32,060 bases of DNA from an uncultured Clostridia bacterium. Its GTDB lineage: Bacteria; Bacillota; Clostridia; TANB77; CAG-508. The DNA lies in NCBI GenBank assembly GCA_947591055.1, contig CANQCW010000007.1, positions 1 through 32,060 on the forward strand, in the 5' to 3' direction. Shown piece after piece: positions 15,996 to 21,691 of the stretch (its first letter is position 1; the number at the start of each line of letters is the position of its first letter). Position numbers and translations under genes: made by a program. The notes under the pieces are model-generated. The model saw only the letters and a list, made by a program, of their open reading frames with translations. It ran no database searches and was not told the DNA's origin.

Positions 15996-16930
15996 CTTGT
16001 ACCAATTTTTGTTGCAGAAAATCTTTTGTTTTTTTCCTGAGTTAATTGCTCCTTCAATTCATTTACTTCATTAGTTTTATCTTGCATTGTTCCTATTAAT
16101 TGTACTCCACCTACCCATGCCTTCCTTCCCGTTAATATTTGTGCTGCAGTAGCATCTCCTGGTGTTTGACTTGCTAAATCTTTGGCTGTTATTTTTCCTC
16201 CACTTGTGTAGCCTGCTGGTATTTCTTTTGTATCTCCTGCACTTAATTCTTCACTTATTGCTCCTATACTTGGCATTGTTCCTGTCTTTACTGAACCATC
16301 TTCTGCTAAATATGTTTTGTCTTTTAATACATCTGATTCTACTGCTGTTATAGAATTACTTAGTGTTACTATATCACTTATTGCTTCTACATACTTTCCA
16401 TCTGTATCATATACTTTTACTCTCACATAATAACTCTTTCCTAAATTTAATTCTTTAAATGTATGTGTATATTCTGTTTTTTCTTCTTCTATTTCTTCAT
16501 CTGAAATCCATATCTTTCCGTTATCTATGCTATATTCTATTTTACTTGCTTGTCCTTCTATTGTTAATTTTACTGTTATTGTTTGTTCCTTTGGATTTCC
16601 TTCTACTGTCAATGTTTTTATCTCTACTGATGCCTTGTCTTCTCCTTCATCTCCACCTACTACAGAGAAATCACTTACATATTGTTCTAACATGCCTATT
16701 TGAATTTGTTCTTCTTCTGCTGCATTTTTATATTTTTCTACGGCTTGTCTTGCCCTATGAAATAATCCATTACTTCCTGCTATTTGTGATATTGTTACTC
16801 CCACTAATATCAATAACAATATTATTGTTACTACCAACGCTATTAATGTTATTCCTTTTTCTTTTAATTTTTGTTTCTTTTTATCTTCAAGTTTTAAATT
16901 AACATTTCTTTGTATATTATTACATTTCAT
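15962..16930 (-). CDS. Pseudopilin-like surface protein, truncated by frameshift
   Basis: 322 residues. A basic leader ends in KEKG, then ITLIALVVTIILLLILVGVTI (residues 26-46), a type IV prepilin-like methylation and helix signal. The usual glutamate at mature position 5 is alanine, as I would expect for this clostridial family. A short coil (FHRARQAVEKYKNAAEEEQI) follows, then a fibronectin-III-like domain (about 100-190, SYYVRVKVYD near its end) and two tail-fibre-like units ending SVKTGTMP and VQLIGTMQ. A second coil (about 282-301) leads into the C-terminal domain, which is cut short; its rest continues at 15699-15995. AAGGAG precedes the ATG. No pilus assembly genes are nearby, so processing enzymes must lie elsewhere. 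Likely surface-exposed. Confidence 0.85.
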   Translation of the reverse strand: MKCNNIQRNVNLKLEDKKKQKLKEKGITLIALVVTIILLLILVGVTISQIAGSNGLFHRARQAVEKYKNAAEEEQIQIGMLEQYVSDFSVVGGDEGEDKASVEIKTLTVEGNPKEQTITVKLTIEGQASKIEYSIDNGKIWISDEEIEEEKTEYTHTFKELNLGKSYYVRVKVYDTDGKYVEAISDIVTLSNSITAVESDVLKDKTYLAEDGSVKTGTMPSIGAISEELSAGDTKEIPAGYTSGGKITAKDLASQTPGDATAAQILTGRKAWVGGVQLIGTMQDKTNEVNELKEQLTQEKNKRFSATKIGTSCSRLSYSCTD

Positions 16931-16961
16931 TTGTCTAATCTCCTTCTTTCACATTATGTAA

Positions 16962-16990
16962 TTTTTATTAATGTAAAACATTAATAAAAA
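16962..16990. repeat. Perfect inverted repeat upstream of the pseudopilin gene
   Basis: TTTTTATTAATGT is paired with its exact complement ACATTAATAAAAA around an AAA loop (13-bp arms). It lies 32 bp before the pseudopilin start. A near copy occurs at 17131-17157 in the same orientation. It could be an operator, a hairpin in the mRNA leader, or an end of a degraded small element. Confidence 0.6.
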
Positions 16991-16993
16991 AGT

Positions 16994-17046
16994 AAAAAAT
17001 CTTATAATCGGCATTACTCATGCTTTTTATAAGATTTTTATTTTTT
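16994..17046. terminator. Bidirectional terminator between two minus-strand genes
   Basis: A strong stem AAATCTTATAA/TTATAAGATTT encloses an inner GCAT/ATGC pairing, with T-rich runs on both sides. It lies between the terminator of the 17221-18576 gene and the start of the pseudopilin gene. No plus-strand gene needs it, so it either backs up the upstream terminator or ends a short unrecognised transcript. Confidence 0.65.
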
Positions 17047-17130
17047 ATTTTTTACAAATTTGTAATATATATTTAACTTTTATTTTATTGAATTAACCCT
17101 TATACTATGATATATTTTGAACATAATAAA

Positions 17131-17157
17131 TTTTTATTAAGGTTTTACATTAATAAA
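17131..17157. repeat. Imperfect copy of the 16962 inverted repeat
   Basis: TTTTTATTAA and TACATTAATAAA match the two arms of the repeat at 16962-16990, but the centre differs (GGTTT). The two copies bracket about 140 bp that hold the bidirectional terminator and otherwise no gene. Confidence 0.45.
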
Positions 17158-17204
17158 TAAAAAAAATAAAACACGATTCTTATTTAAAGTCTCGTGTTTT
17201 ATTT
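17155..17204 (-). terminator. Terminator of the 17221-18576 gene
   Basis: A perfect 13-bp stem AAATAAAACACGA/TCGTGTTTTATTT (17164-17176 with 17192-17204), 17 bp after the stop codon, with a run of T on the minus strand from 17163 leftward. Confidence 0.85.
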
Positions 17205-17220
17205 AATACAATTTTACATC

Positions 17221-18576
17221 TTACAAAACTACATTGATTTGGTCCACTATAACAGTTCTATTGTGAAAATCTCCTCTGTCATAATAATGAATAAGTGTCT
17301 TTCCTTTAGAATCTTTTACGCAATAGCCATAATTATCCTGAACTACTGAAATATTTGCTGGCAATATAACGTTATAGTAATAATTATCAGCTTCCTTCAA
17401 TATTTTAATGCCTATCTTTCGATAGATTTCGCGTAAATACTCTTCCTTGTCATATTTTTTAGCATATTTAATTGGAACCTTTTGTTCAAAATGAATAGGA
17501 AGCATAGTATTTCGGTTTGTTGATGCTTTCATTATTTGGTTTCCAAAGCTAATTGCCATGTCATTGTCCATCCCTAAGCATGTTCCTACAATAGTCATTA
17601 TTGTAGCTAAATTATTTGCATCATTTCTTATTTCAGGCATTGAGTTTTTTTCGCGAAGGTAGTTCCTGTAACTATTTTTGAAACCATACTCATATTCAGG
17701 AGAATTTTTATCATACAATGATAAGAAGAATTTGATTCTTTCATCATTTAGAGGAATTTTGCTTATTTGATACCCATCAGACATTATTGCAGCTTGCCAA
17801 AACTTCATAGGGCCTTTTTCTTTTATTACTGCTTCTCTTTCCAGAGCCTCATTAGTAAAGCACTGAATATTTTCAATATTATCGTTTAGCAGTTTAACAA
17901 GAAATTCTGTTGTTAATACACTTTCAGGAATATCTTCCATTACTGGTGTATCATTATTAAGGCAAAGAGCAAAATAAAATTCTGATGTTCGGTATTTTTC
18001 AGGTGTAATGTTTAAAAATTCATTTTTTCCATTTTGCTTTCTGGCAAAGCATCTTGCTCCGAGAGTATATAATTCTTGTGTTAATACTTCAGGTTTTCTC
18101 TTATACACAGAATAAAACCAATCTTCGCAATCTCCTCGCCTTTCCGTATATCGCATTTTAATGGATTCAAACATTGCACAATCAACCATTTCCTCATCAA
18201 TGAATTCCAGAGGCATATACTCAAAATCGTTAAATTCAAATGCAAGTCCATAGTGTTCTGTTGCAATATGGTCTTTAAAAAATTGCCTATCAAACTTTTT
18301 TGGATGTTCTTTTACATATTTAACAATTTCATCATCTGCACCTGATAAGGTATGTAGAAAAAATTCTCTTGTACGATATTTTTCAGGAATATCTTTAAGT
18401 TTAATATATCCATAATTCATTGCATAAACATAGTGTCCAGGCGTTAAATTATTAGGAATATATTTAACGTTATTCCAAGAATATATCGGCATATTGTCTT
18501 TTTTACCCCGTGAATAACCTTTTTTTCGAAATGACCATGCGAGTTGTCTATAAGCTTGTAATTCTGTAATTTTCAT
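17221..18576 (-). CDS. Repeat-containing hypothetical protein (DUF4116-like repeats possible)
   Basis: 451 residues, no signal or membrane segment. The phrase PEKYRT-x-EF recurs: IPEKYRTREFFLHTL (63-77) and ITPEKYRTSEFYFAL in the middle, with a weaker third copy IPESVLTTEFLVKLL. Each is followed by a helix, so the protein seems built of short helical repeats of the kind found in DUF4116-type proteins, probably for protein binding. The C-terminal 100 residues differ (beta-rich, ending near DRGDFHNRTVIVDQ). A strong AAGGAGGACA ribosome site precedes ATG. By eye, composition is GC-richer than the housekeeping genes. It has a promoter (18678-18706), an SD-mimic hairpin in the leader (18614-18638) and its own terminator. 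Function unknown. Confidence 0.85.
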   Translation of the reverse strand: MKITELQAYRQLAWSFRKKGYSRGKKDNMPIYSWNNVKYIPNNLTPGHYVYAMNYGYIKLKDIPEKYRTREFFLHTLSGADDEIVKYVKEHPKKFDRQFFKDHIATEHYGLAFEFNDFEYMPLEFIDEEMVDCAMFESIKMRYTERRGDCEDWFYSVYKRKPEVLTQELYTLGARCFARKQNGKNEFLNITPEKYRTSEFYFALCLNNDTPVMEDIPESVLTTEFLVKLLNDNIENIQCFTNEALEREAVIKEKGPMKFWQAAIMSDGYQISKIPLNDERIKFFLSLYDKNSPEYEYGFKNSYRNYLREKNSMPEIRNDANNLATIMTIVGTCLGMDNDMAISFGNQIMKASTNRNTMLPIHFEQKVPIKYAKKYDKEEYLREIYRKIGIKILKEADNYYYNVILPANISVVQDNYGYCVKDSKGKTLIHYYDRGDFHNRTVIVDQINVVL

Positions 18577-18613
18577 TTTTTTGTCCTCCTTCTTTTATTT
18601 TAATTGATAAAAT

Positions 18614-18638
18614 TTCGGAGGACATTATGCCCTCCAAA
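18614..18638 (-). promoter_or_regulatory. SD-mimic leader hairpin before the 17221-18576 gene
   Basis: On the minus-strand mRNA, TTTGGAGG and CCTCCGAA form a stem around GCATAATGT, about 40 nt before the start codon. One arm looks like a Shine-Dalgarno site (GGAGG) and the other (CCTCC) is complementary to it and to the real AAGGAGG downstream. Upstream GCCCT (18651-18647) could pair instead with AGGGC in the hairpin, giving a second fold. A hairpin of the same design precedes the 20113-20742 gene. Confidence 0.55.
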
Positions 18639-18677
18639 CTTATGAAAGGGCTATATAAATAAAACGTCCTATACTTT

Positions 18678-18706
18678 ATTATAGCATAATCTCATGTTTT
18701 TGTAAA
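18678..18706 (-). promoter_or_regulatory. Sigma-A promoter for the 17221-18576 gene
   Basis: TTTACA (18706-18701), 17-bp spacer, TATAAT (18683-18678). The leader would start near 18671 and include the SD-mimic hairpin. Confidence 0.7.
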
Positions 18707-18734
18707 TAATACATGATATCTTTAACATTAAACG

Positions 18735-18875
18735 TTGCCTTGGCTGCAGTTCTGTATAAGAACTGGGTTGATAAGCAACTACATAAATAAAATAAACCAT
18801 TCTGCTTGTGCCGAGCTAATGGTTTATTAAAACTATATCTTGGCAAAACCACGTTTGTGGAATTGTCATTTCCTA
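18735..18875 (-). ncRNA. Candidate structured noncoding RNA
   Basis: About 140 nt begin just after a strong minus-strand promoter (18881-18909). The pairings, read from the sequence, are: GGAA/TTCC (18873-18870 with 18862-18859); a competing CCAC/GTGG hairpin (18849-18860); a closing stem of TTGCC/GGCAA (18846-18842 with 18739-18735); a perfect 11-bp stem (18828-18818 with 18801-18791); a 4-bp GTTG/CAAC hairpin (18767-18779); and a perfect 7-bp stem with 5-nt loop (18765-18759 with 18753-18747). The region is GC-richer than its flanks, and its open frames lack ribosome sites. No terminator is obvious at its 3' end, so it may run into the downstream gene as a long leader. Family not recognised. 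Confidence 0.5.
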
Positions 18876-18880
18876 TATTT

Positions 18881-18909
18881 ATTATACATAGATAATTAAA
18901 AAAAGTCAA
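18881..18909 (-). promoter_or_regulatory. Sigma-A promoter of the candidate RNA
   Basis: TTGACT (18909-18904), 17-bp spacer, TATAAT (18886-18881). No protein gene with a ribosome site starts within 250 bp downstream, which is why a noncoding product or a long leader is proposed. Confidence 0.75.
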
Positions 18910-18928
18910 TAATTTTGCTTGAATAAAA

Positions 18929-19183
18929 TTAATCTATAATTTCTTCAAAACGATATTTTTGAGTAACGTCTGGATACTTTTCATGGTCTACTTCAGATAA
19001 AAACATTTCTAATGGTCTTGCATAAATACCATTTTTATGGTTTGTTTTACCATTGTTATCCATGCAACGATATATAACTAATTTTTCTCCAGTTTCACTA
19101 TGTTCTGCTACTGTAATTACAAGTGATTTTGCTCCTTTAAAGTGTCTCCACATTGTAAAAGGTTTTACTTCTCTTTCTTCCAT
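18929..19183 (-). CDS. DUF1653 domain protein
   Basis: 84 residues from the ATG at 19183. Two upstream in-frame ATGs exist (19207, 19201), but AAAGGAG lies between them and 19183 at correct spacing, so the shorter form is chosen. The DUF1653 pattern is visible: WRHFKGAKSLVITVAEHSE near 12-30, TGEKLVIYRC, then ARPLEMFLSEV and a C-terminal RFEEI. The function of this small cytoplasmic family is unknown. It has a perfect promoter at 19249-19277 and lies inside the accessory stretch next to the candidate RNA. Confidence 0.93.
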   Translation of the reverse strand: MEEREVKPFTMWRHFKGAKSLVITVAEHSETGEKLVIYRCMDNNGKTNHKNGIYARPLEMFLSEVDHEKYPDVTQKYRFEEIID

Positions 19184-19248
19184 ATATTTTACTCCTTTCA
19201 TATTCATGAAATTTATTGGTTTTAGAACTTTAAGAATAGGATATTTTT

Positions 19249-19277
19249 ATTATATTTTTTTATATTTAAAGTGTCAA
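19249..19277 (-). promoter_or_regulatory. Sigma-A promoter for the DUF1653 gene
   Basis: TTGACA (19277-19272), 17-bp spacer, TATAAT (19254-19249), a perfect consensus. It lies immediately after the terminator of the preceding gene. Confidence 0.8.
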
Positions 19278-19287
19278 TATTGTATTA

Positions 19288-19320
19288 ATAAAAATTACCC
19301 CTCTGTTCTCACAGAGGGGT
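19288..19320 (-). terminator. Terminator of the 19330-19869 gene
   Basis: A GC-rich stem ACCCCTCTG/CAGAGGGGT (19298-19306 with 19312-19320) is followed on the minus strand by AATTTTTATT. It starts 9 bp after the stop codon. Confidence 0.92.
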
Positions 19321-19329
19321 TGGATGCAA

Positions 19330-19869
19330 TTATGCCGCCCATTCTTCCCATTGTTCCATCTCATTGATAATAACTATCATAAACCACGAAATTACAGCAA
19401 AGATACCAGAAATTAATCCCCACCAAAAATATAAGACATTACTTGGGTGGATTTCAATTCCATCTGGAATTGTAACTGAAACTCCTGAATCTTTTTGATC
19501 TGTCAATGTTTCTCTTAATTTCATAAGAACATTTGTCTTTTCAAGAGAAGTTGCATCTTCAGAAAGATTTTCTAGTTCAGAATATGATTCAGTCATATTT
19601 TTGTACCAGTATCCTATATCATTTTTTGGTTGATTTAGAAATATTGATACAACACCTTCTGTCAAATTATTTTCCTCTGCATAAGCAATAGCTTTTGAAA
19701 GTTCTTCCTTTGCAGTTTCAACAGTATTAGCGTCTGCTGCCCTCTTAATGTACTGGGTGCAATTCATATCAAACTGTGTTTCTTTTATCCACCGTACAGT
19801 CAACCATGTACCAAATACTATTGTAGATATGATAGCTAGAACATAAAAAATTTTTTTTGCGCTTTCCAT
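19330..19869 (-). CDS. Two-helix membrane protein, unknown function
   Basis: 179 residues from ATG 19869, chosen because TTGGAGG precedes it; an in-frame ATG 42 bp upstream lacks such a site. One membrane helix lies near residues 7-25 (FYVLAIISTIVFGTWLTV) and another near 148-170 (LYFWWGLISGIFAVISWFMI). Between them is an acidic helical domain (about 30-135) with AADANTVETAKEELSKAIAY and NQPKNDIGYWYKNM. The overall plan, two helices flanking a probably external helical domain and a short acidic tail ending WEEWAA, suggests a small sensor or scaffold, but no family name is recognised. It has its own promoter and terminator. GC-richer than the core genes. Confidence 0.87.
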   Translation of the reverse strand: MESAKKIFYVLAIISTIVFGTWLTVRWIKETQFDMNCTQYIKRAADANTVETAKEELSKAIAYAEENNLTEGVVSIFLNQPKNDIGYWYKNMTESYSELENLSEDATSLEKTNVLMKLRETLTDQKDSGVSVTIPDGIEIHPSNVLYFWWGLISGIFAVISWFMIVIINEMEQWEEWAA

Positions 19870-19922
19870 TTTGTTTTCCTCCAATGTAATTTTTAGGGAA
19901 ATATACAACATGTTACAAATTT

Positions 19923-19951
19923 ATTATACCATACTTTACATAATTTTACAA
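19923..19951 (-). promoter_or_regulatory. Sigma-A promoter for the 19330-19869 gene
   Basis: TTGTAA (19951-19946), 17-bp spacer, TATAAT (19928-19923), about 45 bp upstream of the predicted transcript's ribosome site. Confidence 0.65.
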
Positions 19952-19998
19952 GTATCTATAGTTTTTCGTATGATTCAAAAAATATTATTTTATCAATC

Positions 19999-20027
19999 TT
20001 GCAATTTTATGTAAAACATGATATAAT
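19999..20027 (+). promoter_or_regulatory. Sigma-A promoter for the 20113-20742 gene
   Basis: TTGCAA (19999-20004), 17-bp spacer, TATAAT (20022-20027). It diverges from the promoter at 19923-19951. The transcript leader of about 80 nt carries the SD-mimic hairpin. Confidence 0.7.
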
Positions 20028-20068
20028 TTTCATTGTAATATTTTTTTATTGCCTTTGAAACCACTAAT

Positions 20069-20090
20069 TTCGGAGGCATAGCCCTCTGAA
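20069..20090 (+). promoter_or_regulatory. SD-mimic leader hairpin before the 20113-20742 gene
   Basis: TTCGGAGG pairs with CCTCTGAA around CATAGC, followed by CAATTAAAAGGAGGATAAC and the start codon. The hairpin design, its CATA-containing loop and the CAATTAAAA spacer match those before the 17221-18576 gene. The CCTC arm could alternatively pair with the real AGGAGG 15 nt downstream. Confidence 0.55.
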
Positions 20091-20112
20091 CAATTAAAAG
20101 GAGGATAACATC

Positions 20113-20742
20113 ATGAAAAAACAAGTACACTATGCAATATTGCGGGATATGCAAAAGTATATCGAAGGCTTTAATGCTAATGATTACGAGAGTAGCTGTG
20201 AATCCACTGACCCATCGGTAATCAAGTATGTAAGAGACTATTACGACAAGCATTTACCTGTTGATGCATTTGCATGGATGAGGGTAAACGAGCCTGATAA
20301 AAATTTGATTTACGTAGGAGGTTTCTATAATCAATTTCGTTTTGTGATTGATACACTTGGCGATTTGCTTACATCAACCTTCAAAGAATTACTCGACAAT
20401 CTGCCACTTGTAATTTCTACCCACTATTCAAAATCGATAAAATTACCTGTATTTCAGATTAACCTTGAAAAATATGGTATAGAGATGGTACTTCGGTGCA
20501 ATTTTTACGACTGGAAAATTTCAATAAAATCTGACAAACCTTTAGATTTTGATTACATGGGACTTTTCAATCCAACGGAAAATATTTCATCTGTTTACTG
20601 CGAAGGATTTCCTGAAGACAGAGTCTATGGCTGTTATGAACAAAATCACTCACAGTTTACAATCGAAATCGGTTCTGATTATGACTTATACACTTTCATT
20701 TTTTTACTCAAAAACTACTTGGAAAACAAAAAAGAGGATTAA
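20113..20742 (+). CDS. Hypothetical protein, GC-richer than neighbours
   Basis: 209 residues, not recognised, with no signal or membrane segment. The N-terminal half is helical (HYAILRDMQKYIEGFNAND, 6-24; VIKYVRDYYDKHLPVD). The C-terminal half alternates strands and turns with many aromatic residues (FYDWKISI, GLFNPTENISSVYCEGF). The start has AAAAGGAGGATAAC. A composition count over 20161-20220 gives 26 G+C in 60 bases, against 11 in 60 over 22801-22860 in rqcH, so it stands out from the core genome. It has its own promoter and leader hairpin and lies just left of tRNA-Thr. No function is proposed. Confidence 0.85.
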   Translation: MKKQVHYAILRDMQKYIEGFNANDYESSCESTDPSVIKYVRDYYDKHLPVDAFAWMRVNEPDKNLIYVGGFYNQFRFVIDTLGDLLTSTFKELLDNLPLVISTHYSKSIKLPVFQINLEKYGIEMVLRCNFYDWKISIKSDKPLDFDYMGLFNPTENISSVYCEGFPEDRVYGCYEQNHSQFTIEIGSDYDLYTFIFLLKNYLENKKED

Positions 20743-20781
20743 GATGTACTTGTTGTAAAAAAGTTTGAATAAATTCGTTAT

Positions 20782-20857
20782 TGGAGCCTATGATGGGGAT
20801 CAAACCCATGACCTCAGCCTTACCAAGGCTGCACTCTATCGACTGAGCTACATAGGC
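20782..20857 (-). tRNA. tRNA-Thr (anticodon GGT)
   Basis: The minus strand reads GCCTATG...CATAGGC as a perfect 7-bp acceptor stem, with a D arm (GCTC..GAGT), an anticodon stem CAGCC/GGCTG closing loop TTGGTAA (anticodon GGT), and a T arm with GGGTTTGATCCCC. The discriminator is T and the 3' CCA is encoded (20784-20782). 76 nt. Its 3' end points toward the GC-richer accessory genes at 17.2-20.7 kb, a position often used by integrating elements, although no integrase or duplicated 3' end was seen. Confidence 0.97.
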
Positions 20858-20865
20858 ATAAATCT

Positions 20866-20901
20866 AATCAATTTACTAACATTGTATGTTTAAAATTGAT
20901 T
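20866..20901 (-). terminator. Possible sigH terminator hairpin
   Basis: AATCAATTT/AAATTGATT outer arms (20866-20874 with 20893-20901) with some inner pairing (TAACAT/ATGTTTA) directly follow the sigH stop. The following T-tract is weak, so sigH and tRNA-Thr could be cotranscribed. Confidence 0.4.
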
Positions 20902-20904
20902 ATT

Positions 20905-21558
20905 TTAAGTTAAATTTTCTATATTTTTTGCTGTTTTCTTTCTTATTCTTTGTATTGCATTATCTACTGATTTTACTGGTGAATTTAGACTTTCTGCAAT
21001 TTGGACATAACTTTGTCCTTCAATATATTTATTTAGAACTTGTTTTTCAAATGAACTTAATGATTTATTGATTGTTTTTTCAACGCTTTCAATGTATTCA
21101 TTTTTTGTTATTGTGTCTAATGGATCTTCAATTGTGTTTGTGTCTAGAATATCTATAAGTGGATTTTCTACATCCCCTTCTTCATTTTCGTAGCTTGAAT
21201 TATTTAAGGAAACATACGAATTAAGCGGTATATGTTTTTGTCTATTAGAGCCTTTCACAGCAGTAATTAGCTGTCTTTCAATACACATATTTGCAAAGCT
21301 TTTAAAAGAATTATCTTTTTCACCATTATAGCTTTTTACAGCCTTAAATAGTCCTATCAATCCTTCTTGTATAAGATCTTCTTTTTCTGCTCCGTTTATA
21401 TAATATTTGCTTACTTTCATATTTACAGTTTCTTTATATCTTTCGATTAAAGATTCTAATGCTGTTTTATCTTCTTTTTTTGCTAGTTTAATAAGCTCTT
21501 CGTCTGTCATTTTTTCATAGTTAATTCCTTTAGAAAAGAATACATTTCCGCTCATCAT
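20905..21558 (-). CDS. sigH: RNA polymerase sigma factor, SigH-type (sigma-70 family)
   Basis: 217 residues. Region 2 is clear: LIKLAKKEDKTALESLIERY (24-43), EDLIQEGLIGLFKAVKSYNG and FKSFANMCIERQLITAVK. Region 4 is at the C-terminus: SSFEKQVLNKYIEGQSYVQI, then a helix-turn-helix with NSPVKSVDNAIQRIRKK. The spacing and the QKHIPLNSYVSL linker match SigH, which drives early sporulation, competence or stationary-phase genes in Bacillota. AAGGAG lies 13 nt before the ATG, slightly long. The strong sigma-A promoter at 21596-21624 gives vegetative transcription. SigH is often near secE, nusG or rlmB; here it is next to tRNA-Thr and divergent from rqcH. Confidence 0.93.
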   Translation of the reverse strand: MMSGNVFFSKGINYEKMTDEELIKLAKKEDKTALESLIERYKETVNMKVSKYYINGAEKEDLIQEGLIGLFKAVKSYNGEKDNSFKSFANMCIERQLITAVKGSNRQKHIPLNSYVSLNNSSYENEEGDVENPLIDILDTNTIEDPLDTITKNEYIESVEKTINKSLSSFEKQVLNKYIEGQSYVQIAESLNSPVKSVDNAIQRIRKKTAKNIENLT

Positions 21559-21595
21559 CTTATATTATGCTCTCCTTATGCTGGTTTTCAGCTTA

Positions 21596-21624
21596 ATTAT
21601 ATTTATAAATATGCTTAATGTCAA
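21596..21624 (-). promoter_or_regulatory. Sigma-A promoter for sigH
   Basis: TTGACA (21624-21619), 17-bp spacer, TATAAT (21601-21596), a perfect consensus. A small GCTG/CAGC hairpin lies just downstream in the leader. Confidence 0.85.
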
Positions 21625-21631
21625 TATTTTA

Positions 21632-21660
21632 TTGCCATTTTCTTTAAAATATATTATAAT
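21632..21660 (+). promoter_or_regulatory. Sigma-A promoter for rqcH
   Basis: TTGCCA (21632-21637), 17-bp spacer, TATAAT (21655-21660). It is back to back with the sigH promoter, the two -35 boxes being only 7 bp apart, so the two polymerases could interfere. Confidence 0.75.
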
Positions 21661-21691
21661 ATCAATGAAATTTTAATGTTCGAGGTGTAAA

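Noticed and set aside
16162-16902. Leu-rich plus-strand open frames opposite the pseudopilin gene
   Set aside because: These are antisense shadows: Leu/Phe-rich translations of a Lys/Glu/Thr-rich gene, with no ribosome sites.
15699-16930. Diversity-generating retroelement target
   Set aside because: The variable-looking C-terminus of a surface protein prompted the idea, but there is no reverse transcriptase or template repeat in the window.
18679-18909. 76-residue minus-strand open frame
   Set aside because: It would start upstream of the mapped -10 box, has no ribosome site, and its translation covers the candidate structured RNA; more likely a chance frame.
19993-20253. Minus-strand open frame across the start of the 20113-20742 gene
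   Set aside because: It overlaps the divergent promoter region and leader hairpin and has no ribosome site.
17155-20857. Retron, type III toxin-antitoxin or CRISPR-like element around the candidate RNA
   Set aside because: No reverse transcriptase, no tandem repeats feeding a toxin gene, and no spaced direct repeats were found.
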